Assembly: GCA_964498585.1 (NCBI GenBank)
Contig: CAZCHH010000063.1
Coordinates: forward strand, 1-19,651
Direction of reading: 5' to 3'
DNA length: 19,651 nt
Source of the DNA: JAAYJM01 sp964498585
GTDB lineage: Bacteria > Bacteroidota > Ignavibacteria > Kapaibacteriales > UBA2268
This document shows positions 8,701 through 15,444 of this stretch, one piece after another (within the stretch, counting starts at the first letter, position 1; each line of letters starts with the position of its first letter). The translations under genes and the position numbers were made by a program. Below the pieces are notes generated by a model, which was not told where the DNA came from, did no database searches, and saw nothing but the letters and a program-made list of their open reading frames with translations.

Positions 8701-9727
8701 TTTTTTTCTTTCAAAAGATTTAATAAATATGGAATGTGTTATTAGCGATGATTATGCAGTTTATTCTGCAAACTTTTATTATAAAAATCTAAATGACGAG
8801 AATTGGCTGCCAATTGAAGCAACATATAATTATCAAAACAACAGTTATTCTGCATCAATTAGTGCTGCTACTTTGTTCGACTACTATTCATTTAGAATTG
8901 AAGCATTAGACTTTTCAAGCAATGAGTTGGTTTATGAAATTAATCCGGCTTTCTTAGTTCGCCTTTCTGCACCAAATTTAATTAGTCCGGACAGCACTGT
9001 TTTACAAAGTATTAATCCTACATTTATTTGGTCTAAGTTAAGAGATGGTGTTAAATACACTTTACAGGTTTCAAAAAGCAAATATTTTTCAAATCTTATA
9101 ATCAATCAGCCAATTTACGATACCAGCTATACATCTGAAATATCTTTAAACTACAACAAAACATACTACTGGCGAGTAAAAGCAGCTTCTGATAATTATG
9201 TTAGTTCCTGGTCTGAAGTTTGGAATTTTAAAACTATTCCATATACTATTTCTTTGAATGCCGGCTGGAATGTGATTTCAAGTTTTGTTATACCTGACAA
9301 CCCAAATTTAGATACTATGTTTAATAGTATTATTGATGATTTAATCGTTATAAGAAATACAAATGCTCAGGGATATTATCCACATTATAATGTAAATACT
9401 ATAGGAAACTGGAATTACAAGCAGGGATACAGAATATATGTTCAAAATCCAGTTGTATTAACTATATATGGAACCGATGCAACGCCTGAAACTACTCAAA
9501 TCAGTCTATCAGCTGGCTGGAATTTAGTTGCTTATCTTCGTAAAACTCAAATGCCTCTTGAACAAGCATTAAGTAGTATTTATAACAATATCAGAATTAT
9601 AAAAAATCCAGCTGGACAGATTGCCTTGCCCATCTATGGATATAATAAAATTGGAAATATTCTACCTGACGAGGGCTATTGGATTTATTTAAATGCTCCT
9701 GCTGTTCTGGTTTATCCGGCTAATTAG
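5741..9727 (+). CDS. Secreted subtilisin-like serine protease (S8) with C-terminal GWN repeats
   Basis: This 1328-aa extracellular peptidase starts with a signal peptide (1-21), followed by a propeptide-like region to about residue 175. The S8 catalytic domain (about 185-460) has a complete active site. D201 is in IIDTGID, H235 in GHGTH, the oxyanion N333 in AAGNNG, and S404 in GTSMATPH. A long beta-rich stretch follows, then a fibronectin type III-like domain at about 1077-1167, with an FIWS strand and YYWRV. The protein ends in two related units of about 80 aa (1168-1251 and 1252-1328), each opening ISL-x-AGWN and carrying a central N-x-IGN and a GY-x-IY near the end. No standard YPNP-type sorting tail is visible. 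AAAGG lies 7 nt before the ATG. The gene is divergent from the T9SS cargo gene. The substrate cannot be told from the sequence. Confidence 0.92.
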   Translation: MKKILLNILVLFTFLFSYSFAEVAFKYLEKNELKEVLLPDGSFGTAITFQDSILQTIFLGPNIERSVIIEFKTTPVKAYKNQKDFNSKENNRLIELVKAEQLRFINDLENIISNKSKFNNPALLDANFKINYNYKIAINGISLTTYQWVIDEIDKLEYVKKIHKVIEVKINDDVSNQVIKADSVWYNLGVTGEGVLIAIIDTGIDSSHTVLNNGKVIGGYNFVVNNSNFFDDHGHGTHCAGIAAANGSGLTGVAPNASLLGVKVLSAGGSGTEDQIIAGIEFALDPDGNPNTADGADIISMSLGGSGSPEDAMSTAVNNAVENGVFCAIAAGNNGSGLYTIQSPGCAKNAMTVGACDNNNSIAGFSSRGPNSNNFEIKPDVIAPGVNIYSSVPNNSFQTMSGTSMATPHVAGAAALLKQIHPEWTPKQIKSALMGTAYNVYASVWEQGSGRIDVYKAAQVKSILSPSSISFGLIPYSQDIWTKSDTLTLSNTSDEAKIYYLTAEHSIPYGFSYTIEPEEVYLDAYSNTEIIFTITVDNSVFPLSESNPPTYIGTIVAQTDNELIKTNFVFAKARMFGVSFDELPVMVVIHNRKYLNYTHIWKQYINQVVPQDTFDIVAFFHDTDGFSYLVKEGIIVQGDSGLNVFMSKSEARNNILFSYQDAYNNPIYSYDTGLLQMTFNYNYGFLTFGGMEKNLHFSDFSDSYQFLNLRNGFTSAGNSNYDSFTTSFSILNGMNYSDTIIISPNNSKKIKHKYNLNGLDDNYYFSDWVANNFLATAVTSSTYNSFAPPYEKNNYYRFAGNTIYWKQKSYTKLFADFSTEFLASPVIKMFDDNVYFLDFNKTDTIMKFANETDSIEINNSYPIFKSRTTNESNSIILNKVNYNILSYPSLFQDIYGYNPEKSLSLKLKNVYGDIIDSLALPNLLNNFYENTNVYPGSYELELKFDSSTVYDYTGKAKATLKFNTSINDKNPPYIKKLLFTADGKVKPFFLSKDLINMECVISDDYAVYSANFYYKNLNDENWLPIEATYNYQNNSYSASISAATLFDYYSFRIEALDFSSNELVYEINPAFLVRLSAPNLISPDSTVLQSINPTFIWSKLRDGVKYTLQVSKSKYFSNLIINQPIYDTSYTSEISLNYNKTYYWRVKAASDNYVSSWSEVWNFKTIPYTISLNAGWNVISSFVIPDNPNLDTMFNSIIDDLIVIRNTNAQGYYPHYNVNTIGNWNYKQGYRIYVQNPVVLTIYGTDATPETTQISLSAGWNLVAYLRKTQMPLEQALSSIYNNIRIIKNPAGQIALPIYGYNKIGNILPDEGYWIYLNAPAVLVYPAN

Positions 9728-9786
9728 ATTGTTTTTGATAATTCAATACTAAGATATGACAATAAATTCATTATTAGAAGAGGATT

Positions 9787-10075
9787 ACTGAATCCCGGAA
9801 TAAAAGAAAAATTTATTTAAATAGAAATGACATCTTTACTTGTCTTTCTGGCGTATGCCAGAATCCATCTTGGAAGCAAGTGAGTTTGCTCACTAAGCAA
9901 GTGAGCTTGCTCACTTGTATCATTTGGGCAAGCCCAAATGCTTCATTGATATAGCTAAAATTGAATAGCGCTGAAAAATAATAAAATGGATTATGACATC
10001 CGTCAGAATGACACATATAGAGATGTAATCTCTAATTAAATAACGGTCTTCCTTTATCATAGATTTTAGAATGAC
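9787..10075. mobile_element. MITE-like element with a hairpin-array interior (copy 3)
   Basis: The left end 9787-9833 (AATCCCGGAATAAAAG, then TTTATTTAAATAGAAATGAC) matches the reverse complement of the right end 10023-10075 imperfectly over about 45 bases. Between the ends lie four hairpins in a row. They are TTCTGGC-GTAT-GCCAGAA (9846-9863), AGTGAG-TTTG-CTCACT (9879-9894), AAGTGAGC-TT-GCTCACTT (9899-9916) and CATTTGGGC-AA-GCCCAAATG (9921-9940). A GACATCCGTCAGAATGACA word near 9994-10012 recurs at 19142-19160. This element accounts for most of the 500-base spacer after the subtilisin gene. A minus-strand open frame across it is not believable as a gene. Confidence 0.5.
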
Positions 10076-10159
10076 AAAACTGTGAAGTGAAATATGACAA
10101 AAATGCTGGAATTCAGAAATTATTCAATTATTTTTTAAAAAACTATAAAATTCGTTAAA

Positions 10160-10177
10160 CAACTAAAATTTTAGTTG
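10160..10177. promoter_or_regulatory. Candidate BlaI-type operator
   Basis: CAACTAAAATTTTAGTTG is a perfect 18-bp palindrome ending 56 bases before the start of the BlaI-family gene. BlaI/MecI repressors bind short dyads as dimers and usually repress their own operon. The ACTA...TAGT half-sites resemble the family's operators. The palindrome is seen directly; binding is inferred from position and family habit. Confidence 0.55.
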
Positions 10178-10233
10178 GAAATGAATTTTTTTTGTTTTAT
10201 ATTGCATTTGAGAAATAATAAAAAGAGGAAAAT

Positions 10234-10611
10234 ATGAAAAAATTAACAAAAGCAGAAGAAGAGATAATGCAAATCGTTTGGGATTTGCAGCTGTGTTTTG
10301 TAAATGATATTATAGAAAAACTATCTCATCCCAAGCCAGCATACAACACAGTATCCACTATTGTCAGAATCCTTGAAAGAAAGGGATTCGTATCTCATAA
10401 TGTCTATGGAAATACACATCAATATTTTCCAGTTGTAACCAAAGAAGACTATTCAGCGTCTTTGTTAAAAGGAATAATTCAGAGTTATTTCGGAAATTCT
10501 TACAAGCAAATGGTTAGCTTTTTTTCAAAAGATAAGGACATCAGCTTGAAAGAATTGGAGGAAATCAAAGAATTAATGGAAAATCAAATTAATAAATTTA
10601 AAGATAAATAA
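10234..10611 (+). CDS. BlaI/MecI/CopY-family transcriptional repressor
   Basis: This 125-aa protein is a dimeric DNA-binding repressor. The N-terminal winged helix (about residues 1-75) has the family pattern LTKAEEEIMQIVW, then YNTVSTIVRILERKGFV, the recognition helix and wing. The C-terminal helices (about 80-125) are the dimerisation part, charged and ending in lysines. In this family the repressor is released by proteolysis or signalling through a partner M56 membrane protein, which is encoded one base downstream here. A clear AGAGGA ribosome site precedes the ATG. The palindrome at 10160-10177 is the likely autoregulatory operator. The family is certain. No beta-lactamase is nearby, so a role in antibiotic resistance should not be assumed. 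Confidence 0.92.
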   Translation: MKKLTKAEEEIMQIVWDLQLCFVNDIIEKLSHPKPAYNTVSTIVRILERKGFVSHNVYGNTHQYFPVVTKEDYSASLLKGIIQSYFGNSYKQMVSFFSKDKDISLKELEEIKELMENQINKFKDK

Positions 10612-10612
10612 A

Positions 10613-11872
10613 ATGGAAACAACAATGCTTTATTTAGCGAAATCCTTATTAATCAGTGGATTAATTTTCTGCTTCTACAGTTTATTCCTGAAAAAAGAGC
10701 CGTTCCATCAATTAAATCGAGTTTTTCTAATAATCGGTGCATTTTTAGCAATAATAATTCCTTTGATTGATTTCAATTTTTCCGAAAATATTGCTCCGTT
10801 TTCTGAAGAAGTAAATACTTTATTTTCTGAAATTTCAGTTACTCATACAGCAGTTAGTAATTCATTTCCTATTGAATTTTCATTAAGGAATTTAATAGTT
10901 CTTGTTTACATAATAATATCTTTAATATTATTGTTTAAGCTGGCATTCCAATTTGTTCTGCTGAAAAATATTTATAAAAAAAGCAGAGTCGAAATTATTG
11001 AAAGCATTAAAGTAGTAGAGCATTTTAAAGAATATCCACCATTTTCATTTTTCAATTTTATTTTTATTTGTTCAAAAGGATTAAGCAGTGAAGAGAGAGA
11101 ACGGATTATTCTCCACGAAAAAATTCACATAAAACAATTCCATTCAATTGATTTGTTATTTTTTGATATTCTCTTAATATTTTTTTGGTTTAATCCATTT
11201 CTTTGGTTAATAAAAAAATCTTTAAAATCAATCCATGAATTTATTGCAGATTCAGCAATATTGAATTCTGGTTGTAACAGCATTGAATATCAGGATTTAA
11301 TATTAAAAGAAACATTTGGTATATATGATATATCTTTTATTAATCGTTTAAATTATTCACTAACCAAAAGGAGATTTGCTATGATGTCCAACTTAAAGCC
11401 AAGAGATTTTGCATTTTTCAAGTATGTTGCCATACTTCCAATAATGCTTACGTTAATGCTGGTTTTCAATTCTTACACTTCTATTAGTTCAGAACAAACG
11501 GCAGAACAAAAGAAGCAAAAAGAAAAGGAATTAAAGAATAAACAAATAGAAAAAAGCACCAATAAAGTAGAAAAAAATCTCGACTTTCAGGAACTTGATG
11601 AAGCACCTTCCTTCGATTTTAATGAGCTTTCAAAAAAGATTGTTTACCCTGAAGAAGCGAGAAAAGCTGGTAAAGAAGGGAAAGTATTTGTTAGGGCTTA
11701 TGTGAATGTCAAAGGAGAAATTGAAAAAGTAAAAATTGAAAAAAGTGATAATAACATTTTTGATAAAGCAGCAATAACTGCTGTAAAAAATACTAAATTT
11801 AACCCCGGAATAAAAGATAAAAAGCCGGTAGCTTCCTGGATTACTATTCCAATTAATTTTAAATTAAAGTAA
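10613..11872 (+). CDS. BlaR1-like M56 membrane peptidase fused to a TonB C-terminal domain
   Basis: This 419-aa membrane protein probably senses an envelope signal and acts on the adjacent repressor. Hydrophobic segments lie at about 6-25, 36-53 and 92-118. The zinc motif HEKIH is at 168-172, and HEFIAD at 208-213 supplies the third ligand (E209). Membrane segments follow near 180-200 and 270-288. A Lys/Glu-rich linker (297-325) leads to a TonB-like C-terminal domain (about 330-419, with VYPEEARKAGKEGKV and FNPGIKDKKPV). Fusions of M56 and TonB domains are familiar in Bacteroidota. The start lies one base after the repressor stop codon, so the two genes are translationally close. The ligand is unknown. 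A strong terminator follows at 11932. Confidence 0.9.
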   Translation: METTMLYLAKSLLISGLIFCFYSLFLKKEPFHQLNRVFLIIGAFLAIIIPLIDFNFSENIAPFSEEVNTLFSEISVTHTAVSNSFPIEFSLRNLIVLVYIIISLILLFKLAFQFVLLKNIYKKSRVEIIESIKVVEHFKEYPPFSFFNFIFICSKGLSSEERERIILHEKIHIKQFHSIDLLFFDILLIFFWFNPFLWLIKKSLKSIHEFIADSAILNSGCNSIEYQDLILKETFGIYDISFINRLNYSLTKRRFAMMSNLKPRDFAFFKYVAILPIMLTLMLVFNSYTSISSEQTAEQKKQKEKELKNKQIEKSTNKVEKNLDFQELDEAPSFDFNELSKKIVYPEEARKAGKEGKVFVRAYVNVKGEIEKVKIEKSDNNIFDKAAITAVKNTKFNPGIKDKKPVASWITIPINFKLK

Positions 11873-11931
11873 TTAAAATTACTTTATAAAATATCATTTT
11901 TGGAAAGTAAGAAATAATTGATGTTTTATTT

Positions 11932-11970
11932 AACAACCATCGGATTAGTCCAATGGTTGTTATTTTTTTT
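11932..11970 (+). terminator. Rho-independent terminator of the BlaI/M56 operon
   Basis: AACAACCAT (11932-11940) pairs perfectly with ATGGTTGTT (11953-11961) over a 12-nt loop and is followed by A then eight T residues. It lies 60 bases after the M56 gene stop. The minus-strand side lacks a T run, so it probably does not serve the convergent glyA gene. Confidence 0.85.
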
Positions 11971-11985
11971 AAGATGATTTTTTAT

Positions 11986-13278
11986 TTATTTCTGAAAAAG
12001 AGGGAATTTGGAAGTAAATGCTTTTACATCATTTCTTACTTCTTCCAAAACTTTTTCATTTTGGAAATTATTAATTACCTTATCAATAAATTCAGCAATT
12101 GTCTTCATTTCTGCTTCTTTCATACCTCTTGTAGTGGTTGCAGGAGTTCCGATGCGGATACCAGAAGTAATAAGCGGAGATAGTGGGTCGTAAGGAACAG
12201 CATTTTTATTGCAGGTAATTCCAGCTTCATCGAGAGCATTTTGTGCTTGTTTGCCGTTAATATTCTTATTTTGTAAGTCTATAAGCATTAAGTGATTATC
12301 AGTTCCACCGCTAACAAGATTATATCCTTTGTCTAACATTTCTTCTGAAAGAGTTTTTGCATTTTTTATAACCTGTGCGATGTAATTTTTATAATTATCA
12401 GTCAAACATTCGCCAAAAGCAACAGCTTTAGCAGCAATAACGTGCATAAGAGGACCGCCTTGGATACCGGGCATAACATTAGAATCCACAAGTTCACTCA
12501 TCATTTTTACGCGTCCTGATTTTGGTGCTACTATTCCAAATTTATTTTCTGTATCTTTTCCGATGATGATGATGCCGCCACGTGGGCCACGTAGAGTTTT
12601 GTGTGTAGTGCTTGCAATAACATCGCAATAAGGAACTGGATTGTTTAAAAAGCCCTTCGCAATCAAACCGGCAGGGTGAGCAATATCGGCAAAGAGAAAA
12701 GCATTTACTTTGTCAGCTATTTGTCTGAATCTTTTAAAATCAATATCACGCGGATAAGCAGAAGCACCAGCCATAATCATCTTTGGTCTGTGTTCTAATG
12801 CTAATTTTTCAATTTCATCGTAATCAATTCTACCCGTTTCTTTGTTTAAAAGATAAGGAATGAAATTAAAGAATCTACCAGAGAAATTTACTGGTGAGCC
12901 GTGGGTTAAGTGTCCACCATGAGCAAGTGATAAACCTAAAACAGTATCGCCGGGTTTTAAAAAAGTAAAATAAACAGCCATATTTGCACTGCTACCACTG
13001 TGTGGCTGAACATTAACATATTCAGCGGAAAATAGTTCTTTTAATCTATCGCGAGCGATATTTTCTGCAACATCAACCCATTCGCATCCACCATAGTATC
13101 GATTACCCGGATAACCTTCTGCGTATTTATTGGTTAAGACAGACCCCTGAGCTTCCATTACAGAAGGAGATGTAAAATTCTCACTTGCAATAAGTTCTAT
13201 TTTTTCGAGCTGACGATTATACTCATTAGTAACTGCATCAAAAACTTCTGAATCAGTTTGTTTTAATTTGTCGTACAT
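11986..13278 (-). CDS. glyA: Serine hydroxymethyltransferase
   Basis: This cytoplasmic PLP enzyme converts serine and tetrahydrofolate to glycine and methylene-tetrahydrofolate, the main one-carbon source. The 430-aa length fits the bacterial family. Visible signatures are IELIASENF near the N-terminus, YAEGYPGNRYYGG, ADIAHPAGL (D198 and H201, contacting the cofactor ring) and the PLP lysine K227 in TTHKTLRGPRGG. I chose the ATG at 13276-13278 because AAGGAAA lies just upstream and the protein begins MYDKLKQTD as family members do. The frame stays open 108 bases further upstream, but that translation is hydrophobic and unlike the family. The gene is convergent with the M56 gene. It links functionally to gcvPA at 17648, since both act on glycine and folate-bound one-carbon units. 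Confidence 0.97.
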   Translation of the reverse strand: MYDKLKQTDSEVFDAVTNEYNRQLEKIELIASENFTSPSVMEAQGSVLTNKYAEGYPGNRYYGGCEWVDVAENIARDRLKELFSAEYVNVQPHSGSSANMAVYFTFLKPGDTVLGLSLAHGGHLTHGSPVNFSGRFFNFIPYLLNKETGRIDYDEIEKLALEHRPKMIMAGASAYPRDIDFKRFRQIADKVNAFLFADIAHPAGLIAKGFLNNPVPYCDVIASTTHKTLRGPRGGIIIIGKDTENKFGIVAPKSGRVKMMSELVDSNVMPGIQGGPLMHVIAAKAVAFGECLTDNYKNYIAQVIKNAKTLSEEMLDKGYNLVSGGTDNHLMLIDLQNKNINGKQAQNALDEAGITCNKNAVPYDPLSPLITSGIRIGTPATTTRGMKEAEMKTIAEFIDKVINNFQNEKVLEEVRNDVKAFTSKFPLFQK

Positions 13279-13470
13279 TTTTATTTCCTTAAAAAGTTCA
13301 CTAATAAATTCTACTAAAATAATGAATTTAATAATACTAAGTATAGTTATTTTTACTTTTATATGCCATTTCCACAATTTATTCATTTGATTTCTGAATT
13401 TAGTTTATTTCGTAATTCATTAATTATTATTAGTGATATAAATATAAATGACATCTTTGCTTTTGTCTGT

Positions 13471-13496
13471 CATACGAACAATTTGTTGCTCGTATG
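13471..13496. repeat. Hairpin with CATACGA arms
   Basis: CATACGAACAA and TTGCTCGTATG form 11-bp arms with one mismatch and a 4-nt loop. An ATGACATCTTTG word (13448-13459) lies just before it, as at 21-32 and 9828, which ties it to the same repeat family. No matching right end is visible here. It lies in the 513-base spacer upstream of glyA. Confidence 0.55.
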
Positions 13497-13542
13497 ATTA
13501 GAAATATTTTTTACACTTTTAAAAGATTCTTTCAAAAAACAA

Positions 13543-13573
13543 TTGTAACAATTTAATCAATTAGACGTATAAT
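13543..13573 (+). promoter_or_regulatory. Possible promoter for an orphan transcript
   Basis: TTGTAA (13543-13548) and TATAAT (13568-13573) resemble sigma-70 boxes, but the 19-nt spacer is longer than the usual 17. If the group uses Bacteroidota-type TAnnTTTG promoters, this match would mean less. The main reason to list it is that an otherwise unexplained plus-strand terminator lies about 140 bases downstream. Confidence 0.3.
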
Positions 13574-13579
13574 AAAAAA

Positions 13580-13740
13580 GAGAAGGAAATTTCTTCTGTT
13601 TTAACACAAATTATGGTTATGATTCAATAAAAAGCAATTATAAGCAAAATAAAATGGCTTTAATAAAATTTGTATTAATGCGATTAAGGGTAAAATTGAG
13701 AAAACACCCTGAGGGGCTTTTAAGCCCCTTTTTTATTTTT
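13580..13740 (+). ncRNA. Candidate small RNA, about 160 nt
   Basis: Between the possible promoter and the terminator there is no convincing reading frame. The segment can fold locally. AGAAG/CTTCT pair near its start, ACAAATT (about 13607) can pair with AATTTGT (about 13668), and AGGGT (13687-13691) can pair with ACCCT (13706-13710) just before the terminator. I do not recognise a known RNA family. It could instead be the untranslated tail of a decayed gene or an element-derived transcript. Confidence 0.3.
13712..13740 (+). terminator. Orphan Rho-independent terminator
   Basis: AGGGGCTT and AAGCCCCT form an 8-bp GC-rich stem (functionally about 7 bp with a small loop), followed by TTTTTTATTTTT. 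It is one of the few GC-rich patches in a very AT-rich spacer. No plus-strand gene ends upstream of it, because the preceding gene glyA is on the minus strand and points away. That is the reason to suspect a small RNA. Confidence 0.8.
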
Positions 13741-13771
13741 ATTATTTCTTTATTAGTTGCTATAAAAACAT

Positions 13772-13779
13772 TATATTTG
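13772..13779 (+). promoter_or_regulatory. Bacteroidota-type -7 box before the cupin gene
   Basis: TATATTTG is an exact match to TAnnTTTG. It ends 12 bases before the start codon, so the transcript would have a leader of only a few bases and no Shine-Dalgarno site, which fits the sequence seen. No well-placed -33 TTTG is visible. A near match, TATATTTA, lies at 15686-15693, also shortly before a start codon. Confidence 0.45.
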
Positions 13780-13791
13780 TAATTTTTAAAG

Positions 13792-14301
13792 ATGAAAAAA
13801 ATAATGAAAAGTGCAGACTATTTTATTAAGCAACTTGATTTAAAATCACATCCCGAAGGCGGTTATTTTAATGAAACATATAGAAGTAAGGGGATAATCG
13901 AAAAAGCTGCTTTACCAGGCAATTTCAAATCTGACCACTGCTATTCTACTTTCATTTATTTTTTACTGAAAAGTGGCCAAATCTCTAAACTACACCGAAT
14001 AAAAGCAGATGAGCAATGGCACTTTTTTTTTGGTGGTCCATTAATTGTGGCTGCAATTACCGAAAGTGGTGAATTGCTCGAATTTAAATTAGGAAGAGAT
14101 TTGGAAAAAGGTGAAATGTTTAACTGCGTTGTTCCGGCAAATTCCTGGTTCGGTTCTTATCCACTTGAAGAAAATTCTTTTTCTCTCGTTGGCTGCACCG
14201 TGGCTCCCGGCTTTGAATTTGAAGACTTTGAACTTGCTAATAAAGGAACACTTTTAAAAGAATATCCCCAATACAAACAAATTATTGAACGCTTAACATA
14301 G
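13792..14301 (+). CDS. Cupin-fold protein, DUF985 (Cupin_5) family
   Basis: This 169-aa single-domain cytoplasmic protein matches the DUF985/YML079w-type cupins, whose reaction is not established. The family opening KSHPEGGYFNETYRS is at 19-32. The metal- or ligand-site strand LHRIKADEQWHF is at 67-78, with H68, E74 and H77 as candidate ligands. FGGPL and VPANSWFGS follow. VGCTVAPGFEFEDFEL near 133-148 closes the barrel. Length is normal for the family. A second ATG at codon 5 is also possible as the start; neither has a ribosome site. The GNAT-like gene starts 8 bases downstream, so the two probably form one transcript. Confidence 0.85.
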   Translation: MKKIMKSADYFIKQLDLKSHPEGGYFNETYRSKGIIEKAALPGNFKSDHCYSTFIYFLLKSGQISKLHRIKADEQWHFFFGGPLIVAAITESGELLEFKLGRDLEKGEMFNCVVPANSWFGSYPLEENSFSLVGCTVAPGFEFEDFELANKGTLLKEYPQYKQIIERLT

Positions 14302-14309
14302 TATAAATT

Positions 14310-15437
14310 ATGGACGTTAAAATTATACCAATTGAAAATAATACCGGCTTAAAAAAGTTTATAAATTGTCAGTGGAATTTTTATAAAGACGACAAGAACT
14401 GGGTTCCTCCAATGAAATCAGAACGAAAAAAAGTTCTTGATGTTAAAAATAATCCTTTTTACCAGCATTCTGAAATACAGCTTTTCCTTGCAGAAACTGG
14501 AAATGAAATTGTCGGAAGAATTGCTGCTATTGTGAATTATAATCATAATAAGACTCATAACGATAAAGTTGGTTTCTTCGGTTTTTTTGAAAGTATAGAT
14601 AATCAAGACGTTGCTACTGCTCTTTTCGATGCTGCTGCCGATTGGTTACGTAAAAAGGGTATGGATGCAATGCGAGGTCCAGAAAATCCCTCTATGAACG
14701 ACGAAATCGGCTTGCTTATTGATGGTTTTGATTCTCCACCAGTTATTATGATGACTTATAATCCTAAATATCATATTGATTTAATTGAGAATTACGGATT
14801 TCAAAAAGCAAAAGACCTTTATGCCTATCAGTTAATTTATGGAAAATTTCAATCTGATAAACTTTTACGTATGCAGGAAATTATTCGCAAACGCTACGAT
14901 GTTACAATCAGAGAAGTTAATTTTAAAAATAAAAATCAGTTAAAGAAAGACGTTGATACATTTAAAGATGTCTATAATGCTGCTTGGGTGCCTAATTGGG
15001 GCTTTGTAAAATGGACAGATGCAGAGATGGATTTCATCGCTCAGGATTTGAAAACAGTTGCCGACCCATCGCTTGCCATTATTGCCGAATCCAAAGGAGA
15101 AATTGCCGGTTTTGCACTTGCTTTGCCAGATATTAACCAATGCTTGATTCATAATAAAAGTGGCTCTATGCTCTGTGCTATTTGGCATCTTCTTACAAAA
15201 AAGAAGACAATCAATAACGTTAGAATTATCGCTCTCGGTATCATTCCCAAATTTCAAAAATCCGGTATTGACTCAGTTCTATACTACGAACTGGGAGTTA
15301 GAGGACATAAAATGGGTGCCGAATTCGGCGAAGCTTCCTGGGTGCTTGAAGATAACGAAATGATGAATCGTGGATTAACTTCTACTATGAACGGAAAAGT
15401 TTATAAAACTTACCGTTTGTATGAAAAGAAAATTTAA
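14310..15437 (+). CDS. GNAT-fold acetyltransferase-like protein
   Basis: This 375-aa cytoplasmic protein has the pattern of two GNAT-like halves. The first half (about 1-175) contains FYKDDKNWVPPM, IVGRIAAIVN and GPENPSMNDEIGLLIDGF. The second half (about 190-365) has a long central region with EIAGFALALPD and a strand-loop-helix, VRIIALGIIPKFQKSGIDSVLYYE. That last segment is where GNAT enzymes bind acetyl-CoA, although the classic Q/RxxGxG/A loop appears only as QKSGID. The substrate is unknown. Proteins of this layout occur widely in Bacteroidota and related groups, often annotated only as hypothetical. It lies 8 bases after the cupin gene. A 7-bp tandem repeat starts within 8 bases of the stop codon. 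Confidence 0.75.
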   Translation: MDVKIIPIENNTGLKKFINCQWNFYKDDKNWVPPMKSERKKVLDVKNNPFYQHSEIQLFLAETGNEIVGRIAAIVNYNHNKTHNDKVGFFGFFESIDNQDVATALFDAAADWLRKKGMDAMRGPENPSMNDEIGLLIDGFDSPPVIMMTYNPKYHIDLIENYGFQKAKDLYAYQLIYGKFQSDKLLRMQEIIRKRYDVTIREVNFKNKNQLKKDVDTFKDVYNAAWVPNWGFVKWTDAEMDFIAQDLKTVADPSLAIIAESKGEIAGFALALPDINQCLIHNKSGSMLCAIWHLLTKKKTINNVRIIALGIIPKFQKSGIDSVLYYELGVRGHKMGAEFGEASWVLEDNEMMNRGLTSTMNGKVYKTYRLYEKKI

Positions 15438-15444
15438 ATAATTG

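Noticed and set aside
9813..10016. Minus-strand open frame of 67 aa across copy 3 of the repeat element
   Set aside because: It translates the hairpin stems; the inverted repeats explain the open frame better than a gene does.
11953..12193. Two plus-strand open frames opposite the end of glyA
   Set aside because: They overlap conserved glyA coding sequence and a terminator, and resemble no family.
13279..13386. 36-residue N-terminal extension of serine hydroxymethyltransferase
   Set aside because: The extension is hydrophobic and unlike the family, and a good AAGGAAA site lies just before the internal ATG.
13387..13791. tRNA or known riboswitch in the glyA-cupin spacer
   Set aside because: I found no T-loop-like GGTTCRA word, cloverleaf pairing or recognisable aptamer core there.
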